Assembly (NCBI RefSeq): GCF_003143975.1
Contig: NZ_QFVR01000011.1
Span: 37,175-101,174, forward strand
Direction of reading: 5' to 3'
Origin: Kurthia sibirica
GTDB taxonomy: Bacteria > Bacillota > Bacilli > Bacillales_A > Planococcaceae
DNA: 64,000 bases
In this document: positions 33,157-42,023 of the stretch, piece by piece
Layout: every line of letters begins with the position of its first letter
Position numbering within the stretch: the stretch's first letter is position 1
The notes under the pieces: model-generated
Told to the model about the DNA's origin: nothing
The model's input: the letters and a program-made list of their open reading frames with translations, nothing else
The model's database searches: none
Position numbers and translations under genes: made by a program

Positions 33157-34727
33157 AGCATCAGATTTCCTTTCTCAATTTCCTCTTGTAGCGCACGCAT
33201 GCGTTTATAATTTTTACGAATTGTTAAAACATAATCATTCCAAAATTCATTTTTACCACTTTTTTTAGCAGCGGCTTTCATTTTTTTTAATAAGCGAACA
33301 GCAGATTTATAATGTTGACGTGATTTTTGGTTAATTTCTTCTAAAACAAGGGAATGATAGAGTGGTAGTAATACAGCTGGCTTGTCCTCAAAAACGGTCT
33401 TCAAGCCGCATAATTCTAAAAAGGCTAATGATGTCGGATACAGTTGATGTAACGCAGCCCATTTTGGATATTGCCCTGTCTTAATCAAGTATTCGGAATA
33501 GGGTTGTACACCATATTTACCATACGCAGAAAAGAGCATCTCTTCCTGCTCTTCTGATAGTTCAATCCCCTGACGCTCTAAATCAAAGCGTTTGACAAAG
33601 GACATACGGAACTGAGGTGCTAACCATTGTGTGATGAATTCCTCCAAGAGTGGTATGATACGATGAATAATTGTAGCACGTACAGTCTGTTGATTGTTTA
33701 AAGCAGCTGTTTTAGCTAAATCCATCCACGATAGAACATCTTTTGGTTGTAAATCAACTAAATAGTCATTGAGTTCATCCGTACGCTCAAGCATCACAAG
33801 GAAAATAGCTTTAATACTATCCAAAGATAAATCTTCAGAATAGTGTCTAGCCGTATTTAAACGCTCCAATTCATCTTCACGCTCTTTTTTTGTAGTGAAA
33901 ACAAGATTCCACAATGCAACATATATTTCGAGACGTTGATCAACGTAACCATTTTGATTTAATAGGAAGAAATGAGCTAACTCGCGTAAAACTTTATAAA
34001 AAGGATCCAATGCGAATAAACGTGATTTTGGTTTATTTGCTGTAATTTCAACCTGTAATGTCTCAAGTTCATCCTCGATAAAATGGCGATAAAATGTTGT
34101 TGCTGCTTCTGATGAATTCGCCGAAAAATGTTTCCAAGTATGCGATAATAGGGCAAAATGAGTAAAGAGAACATAAAAATGTTGCCATTCACGTTCCAAA
34201 GGCATTTGCGCATGAATTTGCTCCATCATATCGGAATAGATACTATCGAGTAAATATGGATTTAAATTTTGCTGTTGATAAAGATTGCGTTTATAGACGT
34301 CCTGTACGAAACGTAACCATGCTTCCGGCGTTCGTTCCTGTTTCAATAATGACAGTTGAGCCGTAGCACGTGTACGGAAAGATTCTAACCAAGAGGATAA
34401 TGAATCAATATATTGATATAAGTAAAAAATAGCAGCCAGTTGATGGCGGCATGGGAATGTTGTGGAACATGAACAAATAAGTTCATCATCATGGAAAGAT
34501 AAAGTGACTCTTGCTAAGCTAGCATCTTGTACAGATAGTGTGAAATGCCCGCTAGCTGAATGATAGTCTTGCGCTTTTACATAGTTATGGCGCACAAGGA
34601 AAGCTGCTCGACGAATAAGCTCATCCGTCTTCGAATCAGCAGCGTCTAAGCTCGAATAAAACTGAGCCATTTGGTGTCGAATATATTCTTCTTGATTTCG
34701 TGCAATCTCTGCAATATTAATGTTCAT
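33153..34727 (-). CDS. ywqB: SWIM zinc-finger protein YwqB
   Basis: A 524-residue protein with a SWIM zinc finger near residues 82-100, read as CSCSTTFPCRHQLAA (CxC...CxH). The remainder is helical and unassigned. SWIM proteins commonly pair with SNF2 ATPases, as here with ywqA, with which it overlaps by four bases. It is first gene of the minus-strand operon; a TATAAT on that strand lies at 34763-34768. Confidence 0.9.
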   Translation of the reverse strand: MNINIAEIARNQEEYIRHQMAQFYSSLDAADSKTDELIRRAAFLVRHNYVKAQDYHSASGHFTLSVQDASLARVTLSFHDDELICSCSTTFPCRHQLAAIFYLYQYIDSLSSWLESFRTRATAQLSLLKQERTPEAWLRFVQDVYKRNLYQQQNLNPYLLDSIYSDMMEQIHAQMPLEREWQHFYVLFTHFALLSHTWKHFSANSSEAATTFYRHFIEDELETLQVEITANKPKSRLFALDPFYKVLRELAHFFLLNQNGYVDQRLEIYVALWNLVFTTKKEREDELERLNTARHYSEDLSLDSIKAIFLVMLERTDELNDYLVDLQPKDVLSWMDLAKTAALNNQQTVRATIIHRIIPLLEEFITQWLAPQFRMSFVKRFDLERQGIELSEEQEEMLFSAYGKYGVQPYSEYLIKTGQYPKWAALHQLYPTSLAFLELCGLKTVFEDKPAVLLPLYHSLVLEEINQKSRQHYKSAVRLLKKMKAAAKKSGKNEFWNDYVLTIRKNYKRMRALQEEIEKGNLML

Positions 34728-34959
34728 AAAATCATCCGCTCCCGAAAAAAATCGTTCCTTCTATTATATCGCTATTTCCTCAGATACGGAAATAGTTCGT
34801 CTAAAAATATTTTTTTATGTGAACAAATGGAGTTATATAGACGCTTTTATATAAATTGCGAGATATTGGGTGTTTGTTATTTTTAAGGTGTGGTAAACAT
34901 AGTAGTAGATAGAAGATGTTAATAGTCAGTTAATTTATATCCTAAAAGGAGGGGTTATC

Positions 34960-35403
34960 ATGTTGAAAATCCGCCGCATTGAGCCATTCTACACAAAAAG
35001 AGATGGTGATCGCCTGAAATTGGTCTTTGCATATCAATATTTCTCAATTCTTAAGGACGATGAACTTTTTCACTTTATTCCTGTTGAGGGTAAAGAAATC
35101 ATTATAAATTTAAAGACGCTCCAAATTGAAAATCTTTCTGATGTTTTTGTTTTCCAAAAGAGCAGTCGTTTTATTCGCCTACCACTTTATCAATTATTGC
35201 TCGTATCGAATATACATGATCATTTACAAATTATTTTAAGCGATTTAGAGCTTGAAAAAGAAACAGAGAGTGCCTATAGTGCCGTAAATGAAGAAGTGAA
35301 TCAATTATTTGCAGAACTCGAACTTGAAAATCGTGAGCGCATGATTGATTATGCATTGGAGCATCGCGACAAAAAAATGTTTGAATTACTTACTCAAACA
35401 TAG
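34960..35403 (+). CDS. IDEAL domain-containing protein
   Basis: A 147-residue protein. The C-terminal part (about 108-145), INEEVNQLF-like then RERMIDYALEHRDKKMFELL, fits the IDEAL domain, a short helical motif found in Bacillales regulators. The N-terminal domain is beta-rich with no recognised fold. It starts after AGGAGGGG. The divergent ywqB lies 232 bases upstream; that gap holds promoters only. Confidence 0.75.
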   Translation: MLKIRRIEPFYTKRDGDRLKLVFAYQYFSILKDDELFHFIPVEGKEIIINLKTLQIENLSDVFVFQKSSRFIRLPLYQLLLVSNIHDHLQIILSDLELEKETESAYSAVNEEVNQLFAELELENRERMIDYALEHRDKKMFELLTQT

Positions 35404-35420
35404 GAGGGAGTTAATAACAA

Positions 35421-35438
35421 ATGGCATTATTCCCATGA
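35421..35438 (+). other. Five-codon micro-ORF with ribosome binding site
   Basis: AGGAGGGAG is followed eleven bases later by ATG GCA TTA TTC CCA TGA (MALFP). Reading through the TGA would add only AENRI before TAA. It directly overlaps the start of a terminator stem. It may be a leader peptide or the remnant of a lost gene. Confidence 0.3.
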
Positions 35439-35483
35439 GCAGAAAATCGGATTTAACAACATCCAATCTTCTGCTTTTTTTTG
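35438..35483 (+). terminator. Terminator after the IDEAL gene
   Basis: AGCAGAAAATCGGAT pairs with ATCCAATCTTCTGCT (two wobble or mismatch positions) and is followed by eight T. Confidence 0.88.
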
Positions 35484-35554
35484 TCGTTTTTTAGAAGTTA
35501 ATAGCTATGTAAGAACAGGAGTAGACGTGGAAATACAACGTCCACTACCGCGCA

Positions 35555-35683
35555 TTAGTTAGCGAGCCACCATTTCAATAAAAACGTTAGCAATGTGACG
35601 ATTAATACGACAATACCAAAGTATAGAATCGCCTTGTCAAAAACAACGAGTTTACGTTGTTTATCATCCTTGCTATCAGGCAT
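35555..35683 (-). CDS. Small single-span membrane protein
   Basis: A 42-residue protein starting MPDSKDDKQRK, with one membrane helix (about residues 18-39) ending KWWLAN. The start at 35683 follows AGGAG at eight bases; a longer reading has no ribosome binding site. I do not recognise the family. A charged N-terminus and single helix suggest a small membrane regulator or structural peptide, without further support. Confidence 0.55.
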   Translation of the reverse strand: MPDSKDDKQRKLVVFDKAILYFGIVVLIVTLLTFLLKWWLAN

Positions 35684-35887
35684 ATTATCAGCTCCTGTTC
35701 GTGTATCTATATATTTCACTAACTTAAAACATCTTAAACTTTGCAATGATTGGGTTGTTTAACATAATATGTATGTAAGCGATTTTTATAGAAAGGGGTG
35801 CAATGAATAGAAAAAGATTCCTTATACATGGATATGCATATAAAGGTACTTTTTTATACAAATTAAGGTATATGTTGACTTTATAAT

Positions 35888-35942
35888 GTATAAAAATAAG
35901 AAAAACCTTATTTTTATGTAGACAATTGCATAAAAATAAATT
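35888..35942. promoter_or_regulatory. Operator-like triple ATAAAAATAA element
   Basis: ATAAAAATAAG (35890-35900) and its exact complement CTTATTTTTAT (35907-35917) form an 11-bp inverted repeat just upstream of the -35 box. A third copy, ATAAAAATAAA (35930-35940), lies between -35 and -10. Two of the three copies are preceded by TGT or TGC. The half-sites recall ArgR/AhrC ARG boxes in composition, but the assignment is speculative. Confidence 0.5.
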
Positions 35943-35947
35943 ATAAT
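35919..35947 (+). promoter_or_regulatory. Promoter of the amino-acid ABC transporter operon
   Basis: TAGACA, exactly 17 bases, TATAAT; the start codon lies 48 bases downstream. Confidence 0.75.
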
Positions 35948-35994
35948 CAACTTACAATAGAGGGTAAGAGAATAAGTAAAAAGGGGTTTTTGTT

Positions 35995-36813
35995 ATGAAA
36001 AAATGGTTAGCGGTTATCTTGATGTTAACGATGGTTGTGTTAACAGCATGTGGCTCGGGAGATAAAGGTTCGAGTAAAGATACTTCCACAGTTGAACAAG
36101 TAAAAGAAAAGAAAAAATTAGTCATCGGTACAAATGCAGGTTATTATCCATTTGAAATGATCGATAAAAAAGGTGAAATGGTCGGTTATGATATGGACGT
36201 TGCTAAAGCATTCGCAAAAACATTAGGTGCTGAAGTAGAAGTAAAACAATATGGCTTTGATTCACTAATAGCCGCTTTACAAGCAGGTAAAGTCGATGCA
36301 GTTTTTGCGGGTATGACAATTACACCAGAGCGTGAAAATGCAGTGGATTTCGGTGAATCGTATTACAAAACAGGACAATCAGTGATGGTAAAAGCAGATA
36401 GTGATGCCAAAACAATCGAAGATATCGATAAAAAAGGTGTTAAAATCGCAGTGCAAATTGGTACAACAGGTTCAATCGTAGCTAAAAAAGTAATCAAAAA
36501 TGCTGAAGTAAAAGAATTTGATGATTTCCCAACAGCTGCAATCGCTTCACAACAAGGCCAAGTAGATGCAGTCATTTATGATGAACCAGCAATTAAAGTG
36601 TATGCCTTACAAAACGAAGGTAAAGTCAAAGCGCTAAAAGATTTACTTGCTACAGATAGCTTAGGTATCGCTATTAAAAAAGATGATAAAAAAATGCTAG
36701 ATGCATTAAATAAATTCTTAAAAGAATATATTGGCTCTGATGAAGAAATAGCAACTAAGAAAAAATGGTTCGAAGATAGTGACTGGTTAAAAACAGTTAA
36801 AAAACCAGAATAA
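35995..36813 (+). CDS. Polar amino-acid ABC transporter substrate-binding lipoprotein
   Basis: A 272-residue extracellular binding protein. The signal peptide ends in the lipobox LTAC with the lipidated Cys19. The mature part is a type II periplasmic binding fold: KKLVIGTNAGYYPFEM, MVGYDMDVAKAFAKTLG and FAGMTITPERENAVDFGESYY are the family's ligand-loop motifs. Relatives bind glutamine, arginine, cystine or histidine; the sequence alone does not decide which. It is followed by a hairpin and then the permease and ATPase genes. Confidence 0.93.
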   Translation: MKKWLAVILMLTMVVLTACGSGDKGSSKDTSTVEQVKEKKKLVIGTNAGYYPFEMIDKKGEMVGYDMDVAKAFAKTLGAEVEVKQYGFDSLIAALQAGKVDAVFAGMTITPERENAVDFGESYYKTGQSVMVKADSDAKTIEDIDKKGVKIAVQIGTTGSIVAKKVIKNAEVKEFDDFPTAAIASQQGQVDAVIYDEPAIKVYALQNEGKVKALKDLLATDSLGIAIKKDDKKMLDALNKFLKEYIGSDEEIATKKKWFEDSDWLKTVKKPE

Positions 36814-36833
36814 TTATTGCTAATTAGCAGAGG

Positions 36834-36862
36834 AGAAGGGATAATTTTATCCTTTCTTTTTC
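36834..36862 (+). terminator. Intra-operon terminator or attenuator
   Basis: AGAAGGGATAA / TTATCCTTTCT hairpin plus T-rich tract between the binding-protein and permease genes. Partial termination here would yield more binding protein than membrane components. Confidence 0.7.
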
Positions 36863-36905
36863 GCTTTTATAAAACTAATAGTTACAGAGGTTTAGGAGGT
36901 TTATT

Positions 36906-37571
36906 ATGAATTTTGATTTCAATTTTAACTGGCGTGTCATATGGGACAACTATGACATACTTCTCGAAGGTGCCTTACTGACTTTAGAAATATCGGCAAT
37001 TTCCCTGTTGCTAAGTTTGCCAATCGGTCTCATCTTCGGTTTCGGAAGAATTTCCAAAAACAAAGTAATATTATTCTTATCAAGCGCCTACATAGAAATT
37101 ATGCGTGGTGTACCACTTCTAGTCTTACTAATGTGGATTTATTTAGGTTTAGGTAGAATGTTTGATGTTGGCTCATTCTGGGGGTCAATTATCAGTTTAG
37201 CACTATTTGAAGGTGCATTTTTAGCTGAGATTTTCCGTGCGGGTGTTCAGGGTGTACCAAAAGGACAATTAGAAGCGGCACGTTCAGCTGGCATGTCGCA
37301 GTTCCAAGCAATGCGCTATATTATATTACCGCAAGCAATTCGTCGTATATTACCTCCAGTAGCATCACAATTTATTATCTTAATAAAAGATACTTCACTT
37401 GTGTCAACGATTGCTGGTGTAGATCTAACATTAAAAGCAAAAAATCTTGTTTCAAGTACGTTTTTACCGATGGAGATTTGGACTGCTGTGGCAACACTTT
37501 ATTTCATCATAACGTTTAGCCTATCGCTGTTAATTAGATTTATGGAAAAACGTATGTTGAAAAATGAATAG
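36906..37571 (+). CDS. Polar amino-acid ABC transporter permease
   Basis: A 221-residue permease of the His/Glu/Gln/Arg family with about five membrane helices. The EAA loop GVPKGQLEAARSAGMSQFQAMRYIILPQAIR contacts the ATPase. It starts after AGGAGG and lies 15 bases upstream of the ATPase gene. Only one permease is encoded, so it should act as a homodimer. Confidence 0.94.
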   Translation: MNFDFNFNWRVIWDNYDILLEGALLTLEISAISLLLSLPIGLIFGFGRISKNKVILFLSSAYIEIMRGVPLLVLLMWIYLGLGRMFDVGSFWGSIISLALFEGAFLAEIFRAGVQGVPKGQLEAARSAGMSQFQAMRYIILPQAIRRILPPVASQFIILIKDTSLVSTIAGVDLTLKAKNLVSSTFLPMEIWTAVATLYFIITFSLSLLIRFMEKRMLKNE

Positions 37572-37586
37572 AGGAGGACAATCACA

Positions 37587-38315
37587 ATGATTTCAATTAA
37601 CAATGTCAATAAAAGTTTTGGAGAGCATCATGTTCTTACAGATGTCACGCTCGAAGTACCAAAATCAAATGTTATTGCGTTGATTGGTCCTTCAGGTGCC
37701 GGCAAATCAACGTTAATACGTACAATTAATGCTCTCGAAACAATCGATAGCGGGCAAATTTCCGTCAACGGTGTTTCCATCCATGATAAGCAAACAAATA
37801 TTAATATAGCACGAACGAATATTGGCTTTGTATTTCAAAATTTTAATCTTTACCCATTTTTGAACGCATTAGATAACGTGACGATTGCACCAATGAAAGT
37901 GAAGGGTCTATCAAAAGAACAAGCTGAAAAACGAGGGAAAGAATTATTAACATCTTTAGGTCTTGAAGATAAATTTGATGCTTTTCCCAATCGACTTTCT
38001 GGTGGGCAGCAACAGCGTGTGGCAATTGCCCGTGCATTGGCAATGGAGCCAGAAGTGATGTTGTTTGATGAACCAACATCTGCATTAGATCCTGAAATGG
38101 TAAAAGAAGTTTTAGATGCGATTCGTAAATTAGCACATGATGGCATGACGATGGTCGTTGTAACACATGAGATGGGTTTCGCAAAAGAAATTTGTGACAA
38201 TATTGTCTTTATGGCTGATGGTAAAATTGTTGAAGTCGCGCCACCCGCACAATTTTTCTCGAACCCTCAATCCGAGCGTGCACAAGAATTCCTCAAAGCA
38301 ATTCTCAATCATTAA
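37587..38315 (+). CDS. Polar amino-acid ABC transporter ATP-binding protein
   Basis: A 242-residue ATPase with Walker [12 protein letters not shown]-loop FQNFNLYPF, signature [15 protein letters not shown] and Walker [13 protein letters not shown]. GlnQ-like; powers the adjacent permease. Ends the three-gene operon with a terminator, after which repeat array B begins. Confidence 0.95.
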   Translation: MISINNVNKSFGEHHVLTDVTLEVPKSNVIALIGPSGAGKSTLIRTINALETIDSGQISVNGVSIHDKQTNINIARTNIGFVFQNFNLYPFLNALDNVTIAPMKVKGLSKEQAEKRGKELLTSLGLEDKFDAFPNRLSGGQQQRVAIARALAMEPEVMLFDEPTSALDPEMVKEVLDAIRKLAHDGMTMVVVTHEMGFAKEICDNIVFMADGKIVEVAPPAQFFSNPQSERAQEFLKAILNH

Positions 38316-38324
38316 TAATCACCT

Positions 38325-38354
38325 AAAGCAGCCACAATAATGGCTGCTTTTTCC
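38325..38354 (+). terminator. Terminator of the amino-acid transporter operon
   Basis: AAAGCAGCCA / TGGCTGCTTT with a 6-base loop and T run. Confidence 0.93.
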
Positions 38355-38378
38355 TATCATCAAAAAAGTATCTAGGCT

Positions 38379-38622
38379 AAGCAGTAAGTAAATCGAGCTA
38401 ACCGGTAAGTAAATCGAGCTAACCGGTAAGTAAATCGAGCTAACCGGTAAGTAAATCGAGCTAACCGGTAAGTAAATCGAGCTAACCGGTAAGTAAATCG
38501 AGCTAACCGGTAAGTAAATCGATCCAACCGGTAAGTAAATCGATCCAACCGGTAAGTAAATCGATCCAACCGGTAAGTAAATCGAGCTAACCGGTAAGTA
38601 AATCGAGCTAACCGGTAAGTAA
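38379..38622 (+). repeat. 21-bp-period repeat array B
   Basis: Twelve cores AACCGGTAAGTAA (the first is AAGCAGTAAGTAA) at exact 21-base spacing; length 11 x 21 + 13. Linkers are six ATCGAGCT, three ATCGATCC, two ATCGAGCT, the most uniform of the arrays. It begins 25 bases after the end of the upstream terminator. Confidence 0.93.
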
Positions 38623-38731
38623 CACCTGTATAAGTTAAAAATATTACTTTTAAATCAAACCATCACCATCACCATCACCCGCGCCAACAAATCACATGAT
38701 AGCGAAGGATATTGTCGCGATCAAGGGAGTA
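38623..38731 (+). repeat. Conserved tail of array B
   Basis: Begins CACCTGTATAAGTTAAA and includes TTAAAA-ATATTAC-TTTTAA, a short CACCAT microrepeat (ATCACCATCACCATCACC), CATGATAGCGAAGG and GCGATCAAGGGAGTA. Sequence 38732-38883 up to the next gene holds nothing further recognised. Confidence 0.9.
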
Positions 38732-38883
38732 GATAAAGGACTGGGATTGATTGAATAGATTGACTTTACAGGGAATACGGTAGCTATTGCCAAGAAAATC
38801 GATAAGTAATGAATGTTTTTTAGCGATGGTTGACGTATAATGAAGGAACTATAAAGCAATAAAATTGAAAGAGGGACTAGTAC

Positions 38884-40041
38884 ATGTCATTACAAATGAA
38901 CCAACGCATAACAGATTTAGGGATTTCGGGTATTCGTGTATTTTCTAACAAGTTAGTGAATTATCCGGACGCGCTAAATTTAACAATTGGTCAACCAGAT
39001 TTTGCTGCACCACAGGCGGTTAAAGAAGCAGCTGCACAATCGATACTCAACGATCAAACAGGGTACTCGAGCAATGCGGGATTATTAGAGCTTCGTGAAG
39101 CGGTAGCAACATTCTTTGAGGATAAATATCAATGTCATTATAATCCACAAACGGAAATTATGGTTACGAATGGAGCAAGCCAAGCATTGGATGCTGTGTT
39201 ACGGACGATACTACTTCCAGGAGATGAGTTGATTATTCCAGCGCCAATGTATGCAGGTTATGTCCCGGTAATTGATAGCCTTGGTGCAAAAGCCGTGTAT
39301 CTGGATACGACAGATACACAGTTTCAACCATCAGTTGAACGATTAAAAGAGTTGATTACACCAAATACGAAAGCGGTTATGTTTAATTACCCGACAAATC
39401 CGACAGGTGCAATTATTGCGCATGACGTGATGGATGAAATTGTTGAATTTCTAAAAGATCAGGATGTATATATTATTTCAGATGAAATTTATAGTGAAAA
39501 TACATTTGAACATGAGCATCGTTCGTTTGGTTATTATCCTGAAATAAAAGATCGCTTGTTTTTAATCCATGGTCTTTCAAAATCACATGCTATGACAGGG
39601 TATCGCATTGGTTTCTTGATGGGTCATGAGCGCCTGATTGCTCACACAGTGAAAGTATCAGCTTTCAATATTTTATGTGCTTCTGTCCCAAGTCAATATG
39701 GGGCAATCGCAGCATTAACGGTTGCAAAAGATACACCAGCAGATATGAATAAAGACTATATTGATCGCCGCGACTATGTTTATGGTCGTCTTATTGAGAT
39801 GGGATTTGACGTGCAAAAACCACAGGGAGCCTTTTATATTTTCCCTTCGATTACTAAGTTTGGTATGACTTCAGAAGAATTTGCCACACGCTTAATGGAA
39901 GAGGGCGGTGTAGGTGTAGTGCCAGGTTCGGCTTTTTCAAAAATAGGTGAAGGTTATATTCGCATAACGTATGCTTATGCAATGGATACATTGATTGTTG
40001 CGATGGATCGTATGGCAACTTTTTTGAAAAAAATAATATAA
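38884..40041 (+). CDS. PLP-dependent class I/II aminotransferase (PatA-like)
   Basis: A 385-residue fold-type I aminotransferase. Key residues visible are the GQPDF segment, NYPTNPTGA, SDEIYSE and the PLP lysine Lys233 in HGLSKSHAMTGYRIG. The overall pattern resembles Bacillus PatA, an aminotransferase assigned to N-acetyl-diaminopimelate in lysine synthesis; substrate here is not certain. It starts after AGAGGGAC. Monocistronic with its own terminator. Confidence 0.9.
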   Translation: MSLQMNQRITDLGISGIRVFSNKLVNYPDALNLTIGQPDFAAPQAVKEAAAQSILNDQTGYSSNAGLLELREAVATFFEDKYQCHYNPQTEIMVTNGASQALDAVLRTILLPGDELIIPAPMYAGYVPVIDSLGAKAVYLDTTDTQFQPSVERLKELITPNTKAVMFNYPTNPTGAIIAHDVMDEIVEFLKDQDVYIISDEIYSENTFEHEHRSFGYYPEIKDRLFLIHGLSKSHAMTGYRIGFLMGHERLIAHTVKVSAFNILCASVPSQYGAIAALTVAKDTPADMNKDYIDRRDYVYGRLIEMGFDVQKPQGAFYIFPSITKFGMTSEEFATRLMEEGGVGVVPGSAFSKIGEGYIRITYAYAMDTLIVAMDRMATFLKKII

Positions 40042-40048
40042 ATAGATT

Positions 40049-40079
40049 AAACCTCACAGTTTTATACTGTGGGTTTTTT
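40049..40079 (+). terminator. Terminator of the aminotransferase gene
   Basis: AACCTCACAGT / ACTGTGGGTT stem and six T. Confidence 0.88.
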
Positions 40080-40281
40080 ACTATTTCACTAATTTTGTAA
40101 CATAAAGTATATATTCTATTAATATTGGAAAGGTTTAGTGTCGGTAATGTTTCGGGAATATGAAGATTGTAACGAAACTCATCGAATACTCATGGAAAAT
40201 TAATAAAATGATAATATCAGTTGCATGACTAAAAATGAGAAAATAGAAGTCATAATGTAAATTAAAAGGGAGTTGTTTTGT

Positions 40282-40998
40282 ATGATATATGCAGGAATTT
40301 TAGCTGGTGGAAAAGGTACAAGAATGGGGAATGTACCGATGCCAAAACAATTTTTAACTTTACAAAATAAGGCGATTATCATACATACTGTTGAAAAATT
40401 TATTTTAAACAGTAAAATCGATAAAATTATTTGTGCTGTGCCAAAAGATTGGGTGCAATATACGAATGATTTATTGAAAAAACATCAATTAAATATACCG
40501 CGTGTGTCAGTTGTGAGTGGTGGTACAGATCGCAATGATACAATTATGAAAGTAATAGAAGCAATCGAAGGTGAATTCCAGACGACAGAAGAAGATATTT
40601 TGATTACACATGATGCGGTGCGACCATTTTTAACACATCGCATCATTGAAGAAAATATAGAAAAAGGTTTGTTAAACGGCGCAGTAGATACTGTAATTGA
40701 AGCAATCGATACAATTGTAGAATCGACAGATGGACAATATATTACGAATATCCCTGTGAGAAGTGCAATGTATCAAGGACAAACACCTCAAACATTCAAT
40801 ATTAAGAAACTAAAATCATTATATGACGGCTTAACTTCGGAAGAAAAAGAGATTTTAACAGATGCAGCAAAAATATTTGTTATTAAAGGAGAAAAAGTCG
40901 GATTAGTGAGAGGCGAAACCTACAATATTAAAGTGACGACACCTTATGATTTAAATGTAGCGAACTCTATATTGAAAGGAAGTTTAGATAAAAAATGA
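40282..40998 (+). CDS. tarI: Ribitol-5-phosphate cytidylyltransferase
   Basis: Makes CDP-ribitol from CTP and ribitol 5-phosphate for poly(ribitol phosphate) wall teichoic acid. The 238-residue protein is of the IspD/TarI fold: nucleotide loop [13 protein letters not shown] at the N-terminus and [12 protein letters not shown]. TarI is preferred over IspD because tarJ overlaps it by four bases. The ATG at 40282 was chosen over an upstream TTG in the same frame. Confidence 0.92.
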   Translation: MIYAGILAGGKGTRMGNVPMPKQFLTLQNKAIIIHTVEKFILNSKIDKIICAVPKDWVQYTNDLLKKHQLNIPRVSVVSGGTDRNDTIMKVIEAIEGEFQTTEEDILITHDAVRPFLTHRIIEENIEKGLLNGAVDTVIEAIDTIVESTDGQYITNIPVRSAMYQGQTPQTFNIKKLKSLYDGLTSEEKEILTDAAKIFVIKGEKVGLVRGETYNIKVTTPYDLNVANSILKGSLDKK

Positions 40999-42020
40999 TC
41001 AATCAAATATATAGACTTGTCTCAGCACGACAGTTTGAGATTAGCTATAAGGAGAGATCAATTACAGATCAACAAGTAGTTGTTCGCCCTACGCACCTCT
41101 CAATCTGTGCTGCTGACCAACGATATTATACAGGTAAGCGTGGAGAAGAAGCTATGAAGAAAAAACTACCGATGGCTTTAATTCATGAAGGCATCGGGGA
41201 AGTATCCTACGATCCGAAGAATATTATTCCAGTAGGTACACGTGTAGTAATGGTACCAAATATGCCGACACAAGAGGATGAGTTTGTCGCAGAAAACTAC
41301 CGTGTAGGAAGTCAATTTCGTTCAAGTGGCTATGACGGCTTTATGCAAGATTATGTCTTTTTAAATCGTGATCGATTAGTATTTGTGCCAGATAATATTT
41401 CATCGCCGGTAGCGGCATTCACTGAATTGGTGACAATTGCCACACATGCTATTTCACGCTTTGAGAAAAAAGCAATCGCTCGCAGAGGCAGTTTTGGCGT
41501 TTGGGGTGACGGGAATTTAGGTTATATTACATGTTTACTTTTAAAATACATGTATCCAAAGTGTAAAGTTACTATTTTCGGGAAGACACAGTATAAGCTG
41601 GATCATTTTTCATTTGTTGATGAAGCGATTTTTATAAATGATATTCCACAAGATTATGAAATTGATCATGCAATTGAATGTGCAGGTGGTAAAGGGAGTC
41701 AATATGCCATTGATCAAATGATCGACATTTGTAAACCTGAAGGTACATTAGGCTTACTAGGTGTCAGTGAATTTCCAGTCGAAATTAATACACGTATGGT
41801 ATTGGAAAAAGGTCTTACTTTATTCGGCAGTAGCCGTAGCGGCAGCTTGGATTTCCAAAACACGATGGATTTATATGAAAAACATCCTGAAATACCAAAC
41901 TATTTATCAACATTAGTCGGTAATATTACAACGGTAACAACCGTTAAAGATATCATTGCAGCTTTCGAGGAAGACCTATCGCGCTCTTGGGGTAAAAGTG
42001 TGATGGAATGGAAAATATAG
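40995..42020 (+). CDS. tarJ: Ribulose-5-phosphate reductase TarJ
   Basis: Zinc-dependent NADPH alcohol dehydrogenase that reduces ribulose 5-phosphate to ribitol 5-phosphate, the TarI substrate. The 341 residues hold the catalytic Cys-containing [17 protein letters not shown], and the Rossmann [18 protein letters not shown]. It overlaps tarI (ATGA) and is followed four bases later by a phosphotransferase gene. Confidence 0.92.
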   Translation: MINQIYRLVSARQFEISYKERSITDQQVVVRPTHLSICAADQRYYTGKRGEEAMKKKLPMALIHEGIGEVSYDPKNIIPVGTRVVMVPNMPTQEDEFVAENYRVGSQFRSSGYDGFMQDYVFLNRDRLVFVPDNISSPVAAFTELVTIATHAISRFEKKAIARRGSFGVWGDGNLGYITCLLLKYMYPKCKVTIFGKTQYKLDHFSFVDEAIFINDIPQDYEIDHAIECAGGKGSQYAIDQMIDICKPEGTLGLLGVSEFPVEINTRMVLEKGLTLFGSSRSGSLDFQNTMDLYEKHPEIPNYLSTLVGNITTVTTVKDIIAAFEEDLSRSWGKSVMEWKI

Positions 42021-42023
42021 TGT

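Noticed and set aside
37843..38200. Two overlapping minus-strand frames over the ABC ATPase gene
   Set aside because: Antisense shadows of the ATPase; no initiation signals.
38372..38569. 65-residue minus-strand frame of DRFTYRL repeats in array B
   Set aside because: Same artefact of the 21-bp period; no ribosome binding site.
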